A stretch of DNA of 64,000 bases from Mycolicibacterium sp. CBMA 234 (GCF_009729415.1 NZ_MPKW01000033.1:269820-333819); one strand, 5' to 3'. Counted from the first letter of the stretch, positions 25,480 through 34,045 are shown. Translations and numbers: made by a program. The notes: a model not told the origin generated them from the sequence alone.

Positions 25480-26318
25480 CAGCTTGGCCCCTTCAACGAC
25501 GGAAACTGGGGTGGGCGCTTCTCGAAGAAGCTGGTGATGCCTTCGATGACGTCAGGGCGTCGCAATGACTCGTGCATGAGGTTTTCCGAGCGGGTGCTGG
25601 CGCCTACGGCATCGCGCATGATGTCGGAGTAGACCTGCTGCTTGATCACCGCCAGCGAGCTCGGCGAGCAGTGCGCGGCAATATCTTCGGCGTATGCCAG
25701 TGCATGGTGCAGCAAGTCGCCGTCGGCGACAACCTCTTTCACCAACCCGAGTTCAGCGGCCTCGTCGGCGTCCACCTTCCGGCCGCTCAACAGCAGGTCC
25801 AGAGCCGCACTGACCCCGATAAGTTTCGGCAGGATCCAGGAGATGCCGTACTCGGCGATCAGGCCCCGGCGCGCGAACGCGGTCGTGAATTTGGCGCTGC
25901 GGGCCGCGAATCGGACATCACACATCAGAGCCTGGGTCATCCCGATGCCCGCGCAGGCACCGTTGATCGCGGCGATGACGGGCTTGCGCAGTGTGGTGAC
26001 GAAGAGCGGGTGCCGCTCCCCGACCAGCTTGTCCACATTGGTGTCACCGTTGACCGTCGCACCGCTGATCGACGACAGGTCACCCATGTCCGCACCGGCA
26101 CAGAACGCCCGCCCGCTGCCGGTCAGCACGATCACTCGCACCGACTCATCGGACTCCGCGGCATCAAGGGCCGCATAGAAGGCGGCCGCAAGACCGTCCC
26201 CCCAGGCATTCATCCGTTCGGGCCGATTCAGGGTCACTAGGGCGACCCCGGTATCCCGAACCTCGTAGAGCACCACGGCACTCTGAACGTCGGCCTCCAC
26301 GCGGTCAGGAACCGTCAC
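25479..26318 (-). CDS. Enoyl-CoA hydratase/isomerase family protein
   Basis: The 279-aa crotonase-fold protein has LNRPERMNAWG near residue 30 and the oxyanion block AFCAGADMGDL near 70. The two catalytic-glutamate positions read GIGMTQAL and TTAFARRGLI, so the canonical pair is absent; a related bacterial subfamily with this pattern is common in Actinobacteria. First gene of the seven-gene operon down to 18441; operator site 3 lies 41 bases upstream. Confidence 0.87.
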   Translation of the reverse strand: MTVPDRVEADVQSAVVLYEVRDTGVALVTLNRPERMNAWGDGLAAAFYAALDAAESDESVRVIVLTGSGRAFCAGADMGDLSSISGATVNGDTNVDKLVGERHPLFVTTLRKPVIAAINGACAGIGMTQALMCDVRFAARSAKFTTAFARRGLIAEYGISWILPKLIGVSAALDLLLSGRKVDADEAAELGLVKEVVADGDLLHHALAYAEDIAAHCSPSSLAVIKQQVYSDIMRDAVGASTRSENLMHESLRRPDVIEGITSFFEKRPPQFPSLKGPS

Positions 26319-26358
26319 CGGATGGGCCTCCTCGGTTACTCGGCATCTTGTATGGCCA

Positions 26359-26377
26359 TACTGTACACCTATCAGTA
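26359..26377. promoter_or_regulatory. TACTGT-type operator, site 3
   Basis: TACTGTACACCTATCAGTA, upstream of the crotonase gene at 26318 and downstream of the SDR gene ending at 26393. It probably controls the operon 26318-18441. Confidence 0.62.
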
Positions 26378-26392
26378 TCTCCGCGATACCGC

Positions 26393-27190
26393 TCAGGTGA
26401 AGTCGCTGCCACCGTCGACGTTGACGTTGGCTCCTGTCATGTAGGAATTGCGGCGTGACACCAAAAACGCAGCCACAGAACCTATTTCGTCAGGCAGGCC
26501 GGCGCGCGGCAGATGCGCGGGATGCCCGAAGTGCTCGCCGACCGCAGCCATCAGCGCATAGGGATCAGCGCCGTCGACGCCGACGGTTTCGGCCCAGCCG
26601 ACGAGTGCCTCAGAAGCGATGCTTCCGGGCGAGACGACGTTGACCAGGATTTCCTCGGGAGCCAGCAGCAGCGACAGGTTCTTCGAGATGCTGGTCACCA
26701 TCGCCTTCGCCGCGGTGTAGGCCGGCAGGATAACGCTCTGGCGTTGCGTCGAATGCGCCGAGAAGTTGACGATGCGGGCCCACGATGCCTTGCGCAGCAA
26801 CGGAAGTGCCGCGCGGACGCACCGCACCATGCCCATGGCACCGTCGTCGACGGCGGTGCGCCACTGCTCATCGGTCAGGTCTTCGAAGCTACCCACCACC
26901 GTCGGTCCGGCGGCGTTGACCAGCATGTTCAACTCGCCACCCCACCGCTTGCTCAGCTGCGCGAAGAGATCGTCGACCCGGACGGCGTCACACATGTCCG
27001 CGACGATCCCGACGGCGTCGGGACTACCCCGGCGGGCGAGGTCCACCACCGCCGCGTCCAGCACCTCGCGGGTACGGCCCACCACCGCGACACGCGCGCC
27101 GTCGTCGGCCAGACATCGGGCCGTCGCCAATCCCATGCCTCGGCCACCGCCGACGATCACCGCAGCGGCGTCGCGAACGCCCAGGTCCAT
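26393..27190 (-). CDS. SDR-family oxidoreductase
   Basis: The 265-aa classical SDR has GGGRGMGLA near residue 14, NAAG near 91, FSAHS near 142, YTAAK near 157 (catalytic Tyr and Lys) and the typical C-terminal MTGANVNVDGG. Likely a 3-hydroxyacyl or alcohol dehydrogenase. It follows the crotonase at 27197 by 6 bases on the same strand, so the two form an operon under operator site 4. Confidence 0.9.
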   Translation of the reverse strand: MDLGVRDAAAVIVGGGRGMGLATARCLADDGARVAVVGRTREVLDAAVVDLARRGSPDAVGIVADMCDAVRVDDLFAQLSKRWGGELNMLVNAAGPTVVGSFEDLTDEQWRTAVDDGAMGMVRCVRAALPLLRKASWARIVNFSAHSTQRQSVILPAYTAAKAMVTSISKNLSLLLAPEEILVNVVSPGSIASEALVGWAETVGVDGADPYALMAAVGEHFGHPAHLPRAGLPDEIGSVAAFLVSRRNSYMTGANVNVDGGSDFT

Positions 27191-27196
27191 GAGGCG

Positions 27197-27958
27197 CTAC
27201 GTGCCGGTCCAGTTCGGGGCGCGCTTCTCGGCGAAAGCGATGGATCCCTCTTTGGCGTCATTGGACGTGAATACCGGAATGATGAGTTCGAGCTGCTTGG
27301 ACCACATCTCGTCGTCGGTCCAGTTGGCACCCTTCACCAGCACCTCCTTGGTCGCCGCCACGGCCAGCGGCCCGTTGGCGGTGATCCGTTCCGCGAGCTT
27401 GATGGCCTCGGCAAGAGCTTCACCGGGCTCGGCCAATACATTGACGAAGCCCCACGCCTCCCCCTGCTCGGCGGTGAAGCTGTCGCCGGTGAGGGCCAGC
27501 TCGAGCGCCTTCTGGAACGGGATGCGACGCGGCAACCGCAACAAGCCGCCGCCGGCCGCGATCAGTCCGCGCTTCACCTCCGGGATGCCGAACTTCGCGG
27601 TGCGCGAAGCGACTACGAGGTCGGTGGCCAGCACGACCTCGGTCCCGCCCGCCAACGCGTAGCCCTCAACTGCCGAAATCAGGGGCTTGCGTGGCGGGCG
27701 TTCAGTGAAGCCGATGCCGCGACCCGGGATATCGACGCGCTCACCGGCCGCGAACGCCTTCAGATCCATTCCGGCGCAGAAGTTTCCACCCGCACCGGTG
27801 ATGACCGCGACCGACAGGCTTGCGTCGGTGTCGAGTTCGTCGACCGCGTCCGCAAGGCCCTGGCTCACCGCATGATTCACCGCGTTACGTGAATCCGGAC
27901 GATTGATCGTGATGACGAGAATGCGGCCCTGCCGCTCGACGAGAACTTCGCCTGCCAC
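27197..27958 (-). CDS. Enoyl-CoA hydratase (canonical crotonase)
   Basis: The 253-aa protein (GTG 27958, GGAGG 7 bases upstream) has ITINRPDSRNAVN, NFCAGMDLKAF, and both catalytic glutamates: GGTEVVLATD and IPEVKRGLIAA. It is the only one of the six crotonases here with the full classical pair, so it can be expected to hydrate a 2-enoyl-CoA. An in-frame GTG lies further upstream but would need to cross the operator region. It is divergent from the TetR gene; operator site 4 is 31 bases upstream. Confidence 0.9.
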   Translation of the reverse strand: MAGEVLVERQGRILVITINRPDSRNAVNHAVSQGLADAVDELDTDASLSVAVITGAGGNFCAGMDLKAFAAGERVDIPGRGIGFTERPPRKPLISAVEGYALAGGTEVVLATDLVVASRTAKFGIPEVKRGLIAAGGGLLRLPRRIPFQKALELALTGDSFTAEQGEAWGFVNVLAEPGEALAEAIKLAERITANGPLAVAATKEVLVKGANWTDDEMWSKQLELIIPVFTSNDAKEGSIAFAEKRAPNWTGT

Positions 27959-27988
27959 CGGTTGCCCTCCATAGTCCACAGAAACACT

Positions 27989-28007
27989 TACTATATGTCT
28001 TACAGTA
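27989..28007. promoter_or_regulatory. TACTGT-type operator, site 4 (in front of the TetR gene)
   Basis: TACTATATGTCTTACAGTA, between the divergent crotonase (27958) and TetR-type regulator (28087) genes. A site of the shared motif here points to autoregulation by that repressor. Confidence 0.62.
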
Positions 28008-28086
28008 GATAGCCGTGCCAGTCGAGAGGGCAGCACACGGTAGATTCAACAGTTGCGCAGCATCGATCGTGATGGAGGTGCCCACA

Positions 28087-28827
28087 GTGGCAAAGGTGGC
28101 AACCGCCGAAAAGCGCCAGCGGCGTGAGCGGGGTTCGATCAATCCCGACGACATCATCAACGGTGCATTCGAACTCGCAGAACAGATTTCGATCGACAAC
28201 CTCAGCATGCCGCTGCTGGGCAAACACCTCGGGGTCGGCGTCACGAGCATCTACTGGTACTTCCGCAAGAAGGACGACCTGCTCAACGCGATGACGGACC
28301 GCGCCCTGCGTGAGTACGTGTTCGCCACGCCGTATGTCGAAGCCAAAGATTGGCGTTCGACGCTACGCAACCATGCCCGCACGATGCGGGAGACGTTCGT
28401 GGGCAACCCGATCCTGTGCGACCTGATCCTCATCCGCTCCGCACTGAGCCCCCGCGCCGCACGCTTGGGCGTGCAGGCAGTGGAGAAGGCCATCGCGAGC
28501 TTGGTGGAAGCCGGCCTGTCCCCGGAGAACGCTTTCGACATCTACTCGGCGGTGTCGGTGCACGTTCGCGGATCGGCTGTGCTGCAACGGCTTCGAGACA
28601 AGAAGCAGGCCGACGGTGACGGAGCGGGCGACATCCAGGACGCGATGACCATCGACGCCGCGACCACGCCTCTGCTCGCCAGGGCGGTTCAGGAGGGCCA
28701 CCACCTCGGCACGGCGGACGAGAGCAACTTCGATTTCGGCCTCGAGTGCATCCTCGACCAGGCCGAGCGCCTGATCGAGGCCGACAAGAAGCCGGCGCCC
28801 CGCTCCCGCAAGGCGCCGCGCTCCTAA
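28087..28827 (+). CDS. TetR-family transcriptional repressor, likely regulator of the island
   Basis: The 246-aa protein (GTG 28087, GGAGG about 8 bases upstream; ATG 28072 also possible) has an N-terminal TetR helix-turn-helix at about residues 19-65, with GVGVTSIYWYFRKKDDLL as the recognition helix and following turn, and a ligand-binding helical C-terminal half. Such proteins bind palindromes as dimers and leave DNA on binding a ligand, often an acyl-CoA. It is central in the island and has its own copy of the motif at 27989-28007. The link to the other five sites is inference. Confidence 0.88.
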   Translation: MAKVATAEKRQRRERGSINPDDIINGAFELAEQISIDNLSMPLLGKHLGVGVTSIYWYFRKKDDLLNAMTDRALREYVFATPYVEAKDWRSTLRNHARTMRETFVGNPILCDLILIRSALSPRAARLGVQAVEKAIASLVEAGLSPENAFDIYSAVSVHVRGSAVLQRLRDKKQADGDGAGDIQDAMTIDAATTPLLARAVQEGHHLGTADESNFDFGLECILDQAERLIEADKKPAPRSRKAPRS

Positions 28828-28833
28828 CTCGGG

Positions 28834-30009
28834 CTAGACCTCGATGACGACCGCGCCGCCCTGACCGCCGCCGGCGCACATCGCGGCGACACCGATGCCG
28901 CCGCCACGGCGCTGCAGTTCGTAGATCAGTGTTGTCACCATCCGCGCGCCCGATGCCGCGATGGGATGACCCAGGCTGCAGCCACTTCCGGAAAAGTTGA
29001 CCTTCTCCTCGTCAAGGCCGAATTCCTTACACGCCGCGATCGACACCGAGGCGAACGCTTCGTTGACCTCCCACAGCGCAACATCGGACGGCTGCAATCC
29101 GGCCCGCTGCAGGACCTTGTCGATGGCCCGCAGCGCGCCCAGGCCGGTGTCCCGCGGCGCGACACCGGCGGCCGCCCACGCGCGCACTGTCGCCATCTTC
29201 GTCAGATTCTCCGCCTCGGCGTACGCGGCGTCGACGATCGCCACCGCTGCGCAGGCGTCATTGGTGCCACTGCTGTTGCCGGCAGTGATCGAGAAGCCCT
29301 CGATCTCGGGATGCAGCGGCTTCAACTGGGCGAGTTTCTCCGCAGTCGTGTCACGACGGGGGAACTCGTCGACACTGAAATCGATGACGGAACCGTCGGG
29401 CAGCTGGACCTTCAGGGGCACGATCTCGTCGAGGAACTTGCCCGCGTCGATGGCGGCTATGGCCCGCTGATGCGACCGCGCGGCCCACGCATCCATCTCT
29501 TCGCGGGTGATGCCCATGGCCTGCGCGGTGTTCCAGCCGACCGTGATCGACATGTCCTTGGCGGGTGCGTCCGGTGTCTCGACGTGAGTAGGCGGCATCC
29601 ACCGCTCCTCGAACTTCAGCTCCGGTCCTGGGATGCGCCAGTTCACCAGCGGCGTCATCGACAGCGACTGCACCCCACCTGCGATCAGCACCCGTTCCAT
29701 GCCCGAACCGATCTGCGCGGACGCGTTGCCGATCGCGGTGAGGCTACCCGCGCAGTGCCGGTTCACGGACTGGCCGGGTACCTGCTGCATGCCGGTGGCA
29801 TCGGCGGCGTATCGGGCGAGATCACCACCGCCGTAATGCGATTCGGCGAAAATCAGGTCGTCGATCGCGTTCGGGTCGACGCCGGCGCGGCGCACCACCT
29901 CGGGCAGCACCGTGGTGATCAGCGTCTCCGGCGGGGTATTGACCAGGGTCCCCTTGAAGGACCGGCCGATCGCCGTCCGGACGGCACCGACGATGACGGG
30001 TGTGGGCAT
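28834..30009 (-). CDS. Acetyl-CoA acetyltransferase (degradative thiolase)
   Basis: The 391-aa classical thiolase carries all catalytic residues: Cys86 (NRHCAGSL), His348 (GHPIAASGAR) and Cys378 (MCAGGGQGG). It cleaves 3-ketoacyl-CoA to acetyl-CoA (or propionyl-CoA) and a shortened acyl-CoA, as FadA5 does in cholesterol degradation. The ATG at 30009 has GAGG upstream; the open frame extends to 30084 but crosses the operator. Its stop lies 6 bases from the convergent TetR stop. Operator site 5 is 32 bases upstream. Confidence 0.93.
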   Translation of the reverse strand: MPTPVIVGAVRTAIGRSFKGTLVNTPPETLITTVLPEVVRRAGVDPNAIDDLIFAESHYGGGDLARYAADATGMQQVPGQSVNRHCAGSLTAIGNASAQIGSGMERVLIAGGVQSLSMTPLVNWRIPGPELKFEERWMPPTHVETPDAPAKDMSITVGWNTAQAMGITREEMDAWAARSHQRAIAAIDAGKFLDEIVPLKVQLPDGSVIDFSVDEFPRRDTTAEKLAQLKPLHPEIEGFSITAGNSSGTNDACAAVAIVDAAYAEAENLTKMATVRAWAAAGVAPRDTGLGALRAIDKVLQRAGLQPSDVALWEVNEAFASVSIAACKEFGLDEEKVNFSGSGCSLGHPIAASGARMVTTLIYELQRRGGGIGVAAMCAGGGQGGAVVIEV

Positions 30010-30040
30010 GCTCGACCTCAACTTCTCGGGTTGTAACAGA

Positions 30041-30059
30041 TACTGTTGCGTTAACAGTA
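30041..30059. promoter_or_regulatory. TACTGT-type operator, site 5
   Basis: TACTGTTGCGTTAACAGTA, a perfect palindrome when extended by one base each side (ATACTGTT ... AACAGTAT, 30040-30060). It is upstream of the thiolase gene and just downstream of the crotonase ending at 30071. Confidence 0.7.
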
Positions 30060-30070
30060 TACGAGACCGG

Positions 30071-30937
30071 TCAGCCCGGCTCATCTACGTGGAAGTGCTC
30101 GTCGCGCAGCCGGAAGGCCTCCTTGGTGCCGTGTTCGGCGCGCGTCTTGACGAAGTTGAACTCACCCTCGGCGAACTGCAGGTTCGTGCCATACGCGTGG
30201 AACAGGTAGCTCGCCACTTCCTCACCCTGGTAAGCCTGGCTCTGCTCGACGAGACGGAACGCCTCCTTGGCCATCACCACGCCGTCGGCGGGCATCTTCG
30301 CGGCTTTGTCGGCCCAGTACCGCGCCCGTGCGGTAACCGCTTCCGGCGCACAGGTTTCGGTGAAGACTCCCAGATGCTCGACTGCGCCCGCCTCGACGAT
30401 GTCGCCGGTCAGCAGAAGCCTGCGGGCCAGCACCGGGCCGAGTCGATGGAAGAACATGTGCAGGCTCCCCAGCGCCGGCCCCAGGAATCTCGTCGCCGGC
30501 ATCCCGATCCGGGTGTCCCGGGCGATGACCGAGATGTCGGTCATCAGCGCCATCTCGAAACCGCCGCCGAGCGCATATCCACTGATCTCCCCCACGGTGA
30601 CCTTCGGGAAGCCCATCAGGTTGTGATAAAAGCCGAATGACTTGCGGTCCACCGTGAGTCGGCGACGCTGACTCGGCCGGCTCTTGGCTTTCCCCTCCCC
30701 CGACCCGTACCAGCCGTAGGCGTTGTTCATATCCGCCCCGGTACTGAAAACTCCCCCATTGCCGCGCAGCAGGACCACGGTGGTGTCATCGTCCTCGGCG
30801 ACCTGATCGAGGTAGCGGGCAAGCTGGTCACGCATCGCGGCGTCGTACGAGTTGCGCTTGGCGGGGTCGTTGAGCGTGATGGTCGCGATGCGGTGGTCGT
30901 CGTCGACCGAGTACAGAACGCGATCGTCAGTCATCAT
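30071..30937 (-). CDS. Enoyl-CoA hydratase/isomerase family protein
   Basis: The 288-aa crotonase-fold protein has LNDPAKRNSYD, VFSTGADMNNAY and GGGFEMALMTD, which keeps the first catalytic glutamate; the second reads GMPATRFLG, with Ala in place of Glu. One-glutamate crotonases are often isomerases or hydrolases. A long insert around residues 75-100 (GSGEGKAKSRPSQRRR) is unusual. It starts within the last 4 bases of the hotdog-fold gene upstream, so the two are translated together. Confidence 0.87.
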   Translation of the reverse strand: MMTDDRVLYSVDDDHRIATITLNDPAKRNSYDAAMRDQLARYLDQVAEDDDTTVVLLRGNGGVFSTGADMNNAYGWYGSGEGKAKSRPSQRRRLTVDRKSFGFYHNLMGFPKVTVGEISGYALGGGFEMALMTDISVIARDTRIGMPATRFLGPALGSLHMFFHRLGPVLARRLLLTGDIVEAGAVEHLGVFTETCAPEAVTARARYWADKAAKMPADGVVMAKEAFRLVEQSQAYQGEEVASYLFHAYGTNLQFAEGEFNFVKTRAEHGTKEAFRLRDEHFHVDEPG

Positions 30938-31587
30938 TCCTCGAATCCGTTGCGCCGCTTGCTGAATTGAAACCCACTGAGCTGAGCGGGCCGGGAGGCC
31001 ACGGTGCTGAACTCACCGATGCAGAGCACGTCCTCATCGCGGAGGAGCCGCGCCGTCGAGACGACAGTGCCGTCGGATTCCGCACGCACGATGTCGAAGC
31101 GCAGTTCGGTGAGAACCGGTGTCGACCGCCGGAAGGTGAGCGTCAGCGCCCGTGTCTTGCCGGTCCGCTCCACGGCACAGCTCTGATGCTGGGTGACGCA
31201 GTCGAAGAACACGGCCAGGAACCCGCCGTTGACCAGACCCGGCGGTCCCTCGTACACCAGCGGGAAGGTCACGCGACCGCTCGCGGTTTCCTCGTTCAGG
31301 TGATCAAAGGCGTACTCGGGAAAACACGGGTTGTAGGCGCCGATGTCGAATGCGTGGTCGAGGTAGATGCGCTGCCGATCGTCGGCGTCCGCACCGATGC
31401 GCGGCGCGAGATCCCGCGGGCCCGCCGCGGCCAGCACACTCTCCCATTCGGAGAACCAGGCGAGCATGTCACCCACCACCGGATGGTCCCGCTCCAGCGC
31501 CAGCAGCAGACCGGTCAGGCGCCGCATCGCGCCGGCCGCCTCGACTGTCTGGGCGAGCGGACGTTCGCCGTACTGGGCCGTCGACAT
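30934..31587 (-). CDS. Hotdog-fold protein (thioesterase-like), unknown substrate
   Basis: The 217-aa reading starts at ATG 31587 (AAGAGG upstream). A hotdog-like core is suggested by PLVYEGPPGLVNGGFLAVFFDCVTQHQ, which looks like the V-H/N-G-G helix of acyl-CoA thioesterases, followed by RALTLTFRRSTPVLTEL strands. The N-terminal 100 residues have no recognised motif. It probably binds or hydrolyses an acyl-CoA of the pathway. Divergent from the crotonase operon at 31663, with operator site 6 between. Confidence 0.65.
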   Translation of the reverse strand: MSTAQYGERPLAQTVEAAGAMRRLTGLLLALERDHPVVGDMLAWFSEWESVLAAAGPRDLAPRIGADADDRQRIYLDHAFDIGAYNPCFPEYAFDHLNEETASGRVTFPLVYEGPPGLVNGGFLAVFFDCVTQHQSCAVERTGKTRALTLTFRRSTPVLTELRFDIVRAESDGTVVSTARLLRDEDVLCIGEFSTVASRPAQLSGFQFSKRRNGFEE

Positions 31588-31626
31588 ATGCCTCTTTTCC
31601 CGCTTGCCGAAAGCAATCGTAGTACA

Positions 31627-31645
31627 TACTGTTGCCATAACAGTA
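31627..31645. promoter_or_regulatory. TACTGT-type operator, site 6
   Basis: TACTGTTGCCATAACAGTA, a near-perfect palindrome with 7-base arms TACTGTT and AACAGTA around 5 bases. It lies between the divergent hotdog-fold gene (31587) and the plus-strand operon starting at 31663. Each half also fits the mycobacterial -10 element TAnnnT. Confidence 0.7.
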
Positions 31646-31662
31646 CGGCATGAGAGAGGACC

Positions 31663-32466
31663 ATGGCAGTGGGCGATGACGGTTCGATCACCGCGCTTCG
31701 CGACGGGTCTGTCCTGAGTCTCATGATCGACCGGCCGTCCCACCGAAACGCGTTGAGCCACTCGATGATCGACCGATTGGTCACCGAACTCACCGACGCG
31801 GCGAGTGACGAAACCCTGCGCGCCGTGCACATCGGCGCGGCAGGCGCGGATTTCTGCAGCGGCGCGGACTGGGTCGCGACGAACGAGGCGGGCACTCGTC
31901 CGCGCACGGGCCATCTGCTGCGACGCATCCCGCATACCGCGCACCGCCTCATCGAACTCGTTGCGACCATTCAGCTTCCGGTCGTGTGCAGCGTCCGGGG
32001 CTGGGCCGTCGGCCTCGGCTGCAACCTGGCCCTTGCGGCCGACTTCACCGTCGCCGGCGACGACGCGACGTTCTGGGAACCCTTCGCCGCGCGCGGCTTC
32101 ACGCCCGACTCCGGCGCCAGCTGGCTGTTGCCGCGGCTGGTCGGGCTGGCCCGTGCCAAAGAGATGCTGCTGCTCGGCGAGAAGGTCGGCGCGAACGAGG
32201 CGGCCAACTGGGGCATGATCCATCGCGCCGTCCCGCTGGCCGACCTCGACAACACCGCCGCCGCCCTCGTGGATCGGTTGGCCTCGGGCCCCACCGTGGC
32301 CATCGGCCTGGCCAAGCAGGCCATCCATCAAGCCCAGCACGCGACGCTGTCGCAGGCACTAAACCAGGAGCTGTACAACGTGGAACTGTCCTGTCGCACG
32401 GCAGATTTCAAAGAGGGAATGGCCGCTTTCCGCGAGCACCGTCCCCCACAGTTCAGCGGGCGGTGA
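31663..32466 (+). CDS. Enoyl-CoA hydratase/isomerase family protein
   Basis: The 267-aa crotonase-fold protein (GAGAGG ribosome site) has MIDRPSHRNALSH and DFCSGADWVAT. Its active-site positions read GLGCNLALAAD and FWEPFAARGF, so the classical glutamate pair is not present, although a Glu lies two residues before the second position. It is the first of three consecutive crotonase genes followed by two CoA ligases, all with short gaps or overlaps. Expression is likely through operator site 6. Confidence 0.87.
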   Translation: MAVGDDGSITALRDGSVLSLMIDRPSHRNALSHSMIDRLVTELTDAASDETLRAVHIGAAGADFCSGADWVATNEAGTRPRTGHLLRRIPHTAHRLIELVATIQLPVVCSVRGWAVGLGCNLALAADFTVAGDDATFWEPFAARGFTPDSGASWLLPRLVGLARAKEMLLLGEKVGANEAANWGMIHRAVPLADLDNTAAALVDRLASGPTVAIGLAKQAIHQAQHATLSQALNQELYNVELSCRTADFKEGMAAFREHRPPQFSGR

Positions 32467-32468
32467 CC

Positions 32469-33269
32469 ATGTTCGACACCATCAAGTACGAGGTCGACGG
32501 CCACAAGGCCATCATCACGCTGAACCGTCCCGATGCCCTCAACGCCCTGAGCCCGCACATGGTCACCGAGCTGCGCACCGCCTACGACCGCGCCGAGAAC
32601 GACGACGCCGTGTGGCTGCTCATCGTCACCGCCACCGGTCGCGGGTTCTGCACCGGCGCCGACGTCAAAGAGATTCCCGGCGACGGCAAGGTCGTCAACG
32701 AACGCCCCTACCTGTCCACCTACGACCAGTGGGAGGCACCGCAGGAGGGCACCCCACCATTCCGGCGGATGGCCAAGCCGGTCCTGGCCGCCATCAACGG
32801 CATCTGCTGCGGTGCGGGTCTGGACTGGGTCACCACCTGCGACATCGTCATCGCCTCCGAGAAGGCCACTTTCTTCGATCCGCACGTCAGCATCGGCCTG
32901 GTGGCCGGCCGGGAAGTCGTCCGGCTCGCGCGGGTGCTGCCGAGGTCGGTGGCGCTGCGAATGGCGTTGATGGGCAAGCACGAACGGCTGAGCGCGGACA
33001 GGGCGTTCGAGCTCGGGATGATCAGCGAAGTGGTCGAACACGACAGGCTGCTGGAACGGGCCCACGAGATCGCCGACATCATCAACTCGAATGCGCCGCT
33101 GGCCGTTCGCGGTACGCGGCTGGCTATCCTCAAAGGCCTGGACCTGCCCCTGCACGAAGCCGAGATGCTCGCCGAAGCCTTCCGCGAACGCAATCTGCAC
33201 ACCGAGGACTCGCTGGAGGGCCCCAAGGCATTCGTCGAGAAACGCGCACCGAACTGGCAATGCCGATGA
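32469..33269 (+). CDS. Enoyl-CoA hydratase/isomerase family protein
   Basis: The 266-aa protein has ITLNRPDALNALSP, FCTGADVKEIPG and GAGLDWVTTCD with FFDPHVSIGLVAGRE. Asp replaces the first catalytic Glu and DPHVSIG is the variant second loop found in a widespread actinobacterial subfamily. It is similar to the next gene, suggesting a local duplication. The ATG at 32469 follows the previous stop by 2 bases. Confidence 0.87.
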   Translation: MFDTIKYEVDGHKAIITLNRPDALNALSPHMVTELRTAYDRAENDDAVWLLIVTATGRGFCTGADVKEIPGDGKVVNERPYLSTYDQWEAPQEGTPPFRRMAKPVLAAINGICCGAGLDWVTTCDIVIASEKATFFDPHVSIGLVAGREVVRLARVLPRSVALRMALMGKHERLSADRAFELGMISEVVEHDRLLERAHEIADIINSNAPLAVRGTRLAILKGLDLPLHEAEMLAEAFRERNLHTEDSLEGPKAFVEKRAPNWQCR

Positions 33270-34045
33270 CGTTCGAGACCATCACACTCGACGTGGACGC
33301 TGACGCCCACGTCGCCACCATCACGCTGAACCGGCCGGACGCGCTCAACGCGTTCAACCGCACCATGTGCGCCGAGATGGCGCAGGCGTGGCAGGCCGTC
33401 AAGCTCGACGACACCGTCCATGCGGTGGTGCTACGGGCCGCCGGCGATCGGGCCTTCAGCGCCGGCCTCGACGTGAAAACTCCCTACGGACAACCGGACA
33501 ACGTGTGGAACCACGAGGACCCCGGCGAGGCGCTCAGCCCGAAATGGCAGAAGATGTGGAAGCCCGTGGTCTGCGCGGTGAACGGCCTGTGCACCGCCGG
33601 AGCGTTCTATTTCGTCAACGAATCCGATGTGGTGATCTGCTCGGAGGACGCGACGTTCTTCGATTCGCATGTCAGCGCCGGGCTGGTGTGCGCGCTGGAA
33701 CCGGTCGGGCTGATGCGACGGATCGGGCTCGCCGAGACGCTGCGAATTGCGTTGATGGGCAACGACGAACGCGTCGGGGCCGCCACCGCACTGCGCATCG
33801 GGCTGGTGTCCGAGGTGGTGCCTGCCGATCAGCTATGGGACCGCGCGCACGCCATCGCCGCGGGCATCGCCGCCAAGCCACCCTCGGCCACCCAGGGCAC
33901 CGTCAAGGCCATCTGGGAGTCGCTGGACAAGCCGTACCGCGCGGCCATGGAGCAGAACCTGATCTACACGCGCCTCGGGAACCCTTTGGGCACGGCCGAA
34001 CTCGCCGCCGCACCGGAGACGCGAAACTCACCGAGGATCCGGTGA
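33266..34045 (+). CDS. Enoyl-CoA hydratase/isomerase family protein
   Basis: The 259-aa protein (ATG 33266 in an ATGA overlap; ATG 33260 adds two residues) has ITLNRPDALNAFNR, AFSAGLDVKTPYG and GAFYFVNESD with FFDSHVSAGLVCAL. The first catalytic position is not Glu. The N-terminal part is nearly the same as in the preceding gene, so the two probably arose by tandem duplication and then specialised. Its stop overlaps the GTG of the ligase that follows. Confidence 0.87.
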   Translation: MTFETITLDVDADAHVATITLNRPDALNAFNRTMCAEMAQAWQAVKLDDTVHAVVLRAAGDRAFSAGLDVKTPYGQPDNVWNHEDPGEALSPKWQKMWKPVVCAVNGLCTAGAFYFVNESDVVICSEDATFFDSHVSAGLVCALEPVGLMRRIGLAETLRIALMGNDERVGAATALRIGLVSEVVPADQLWDRAHAIAAGIAAKPPSATQGTVKAIWESLDKPYRAAMEQNLIYTRLGNPLGTAELAAAPETRNSPRIR

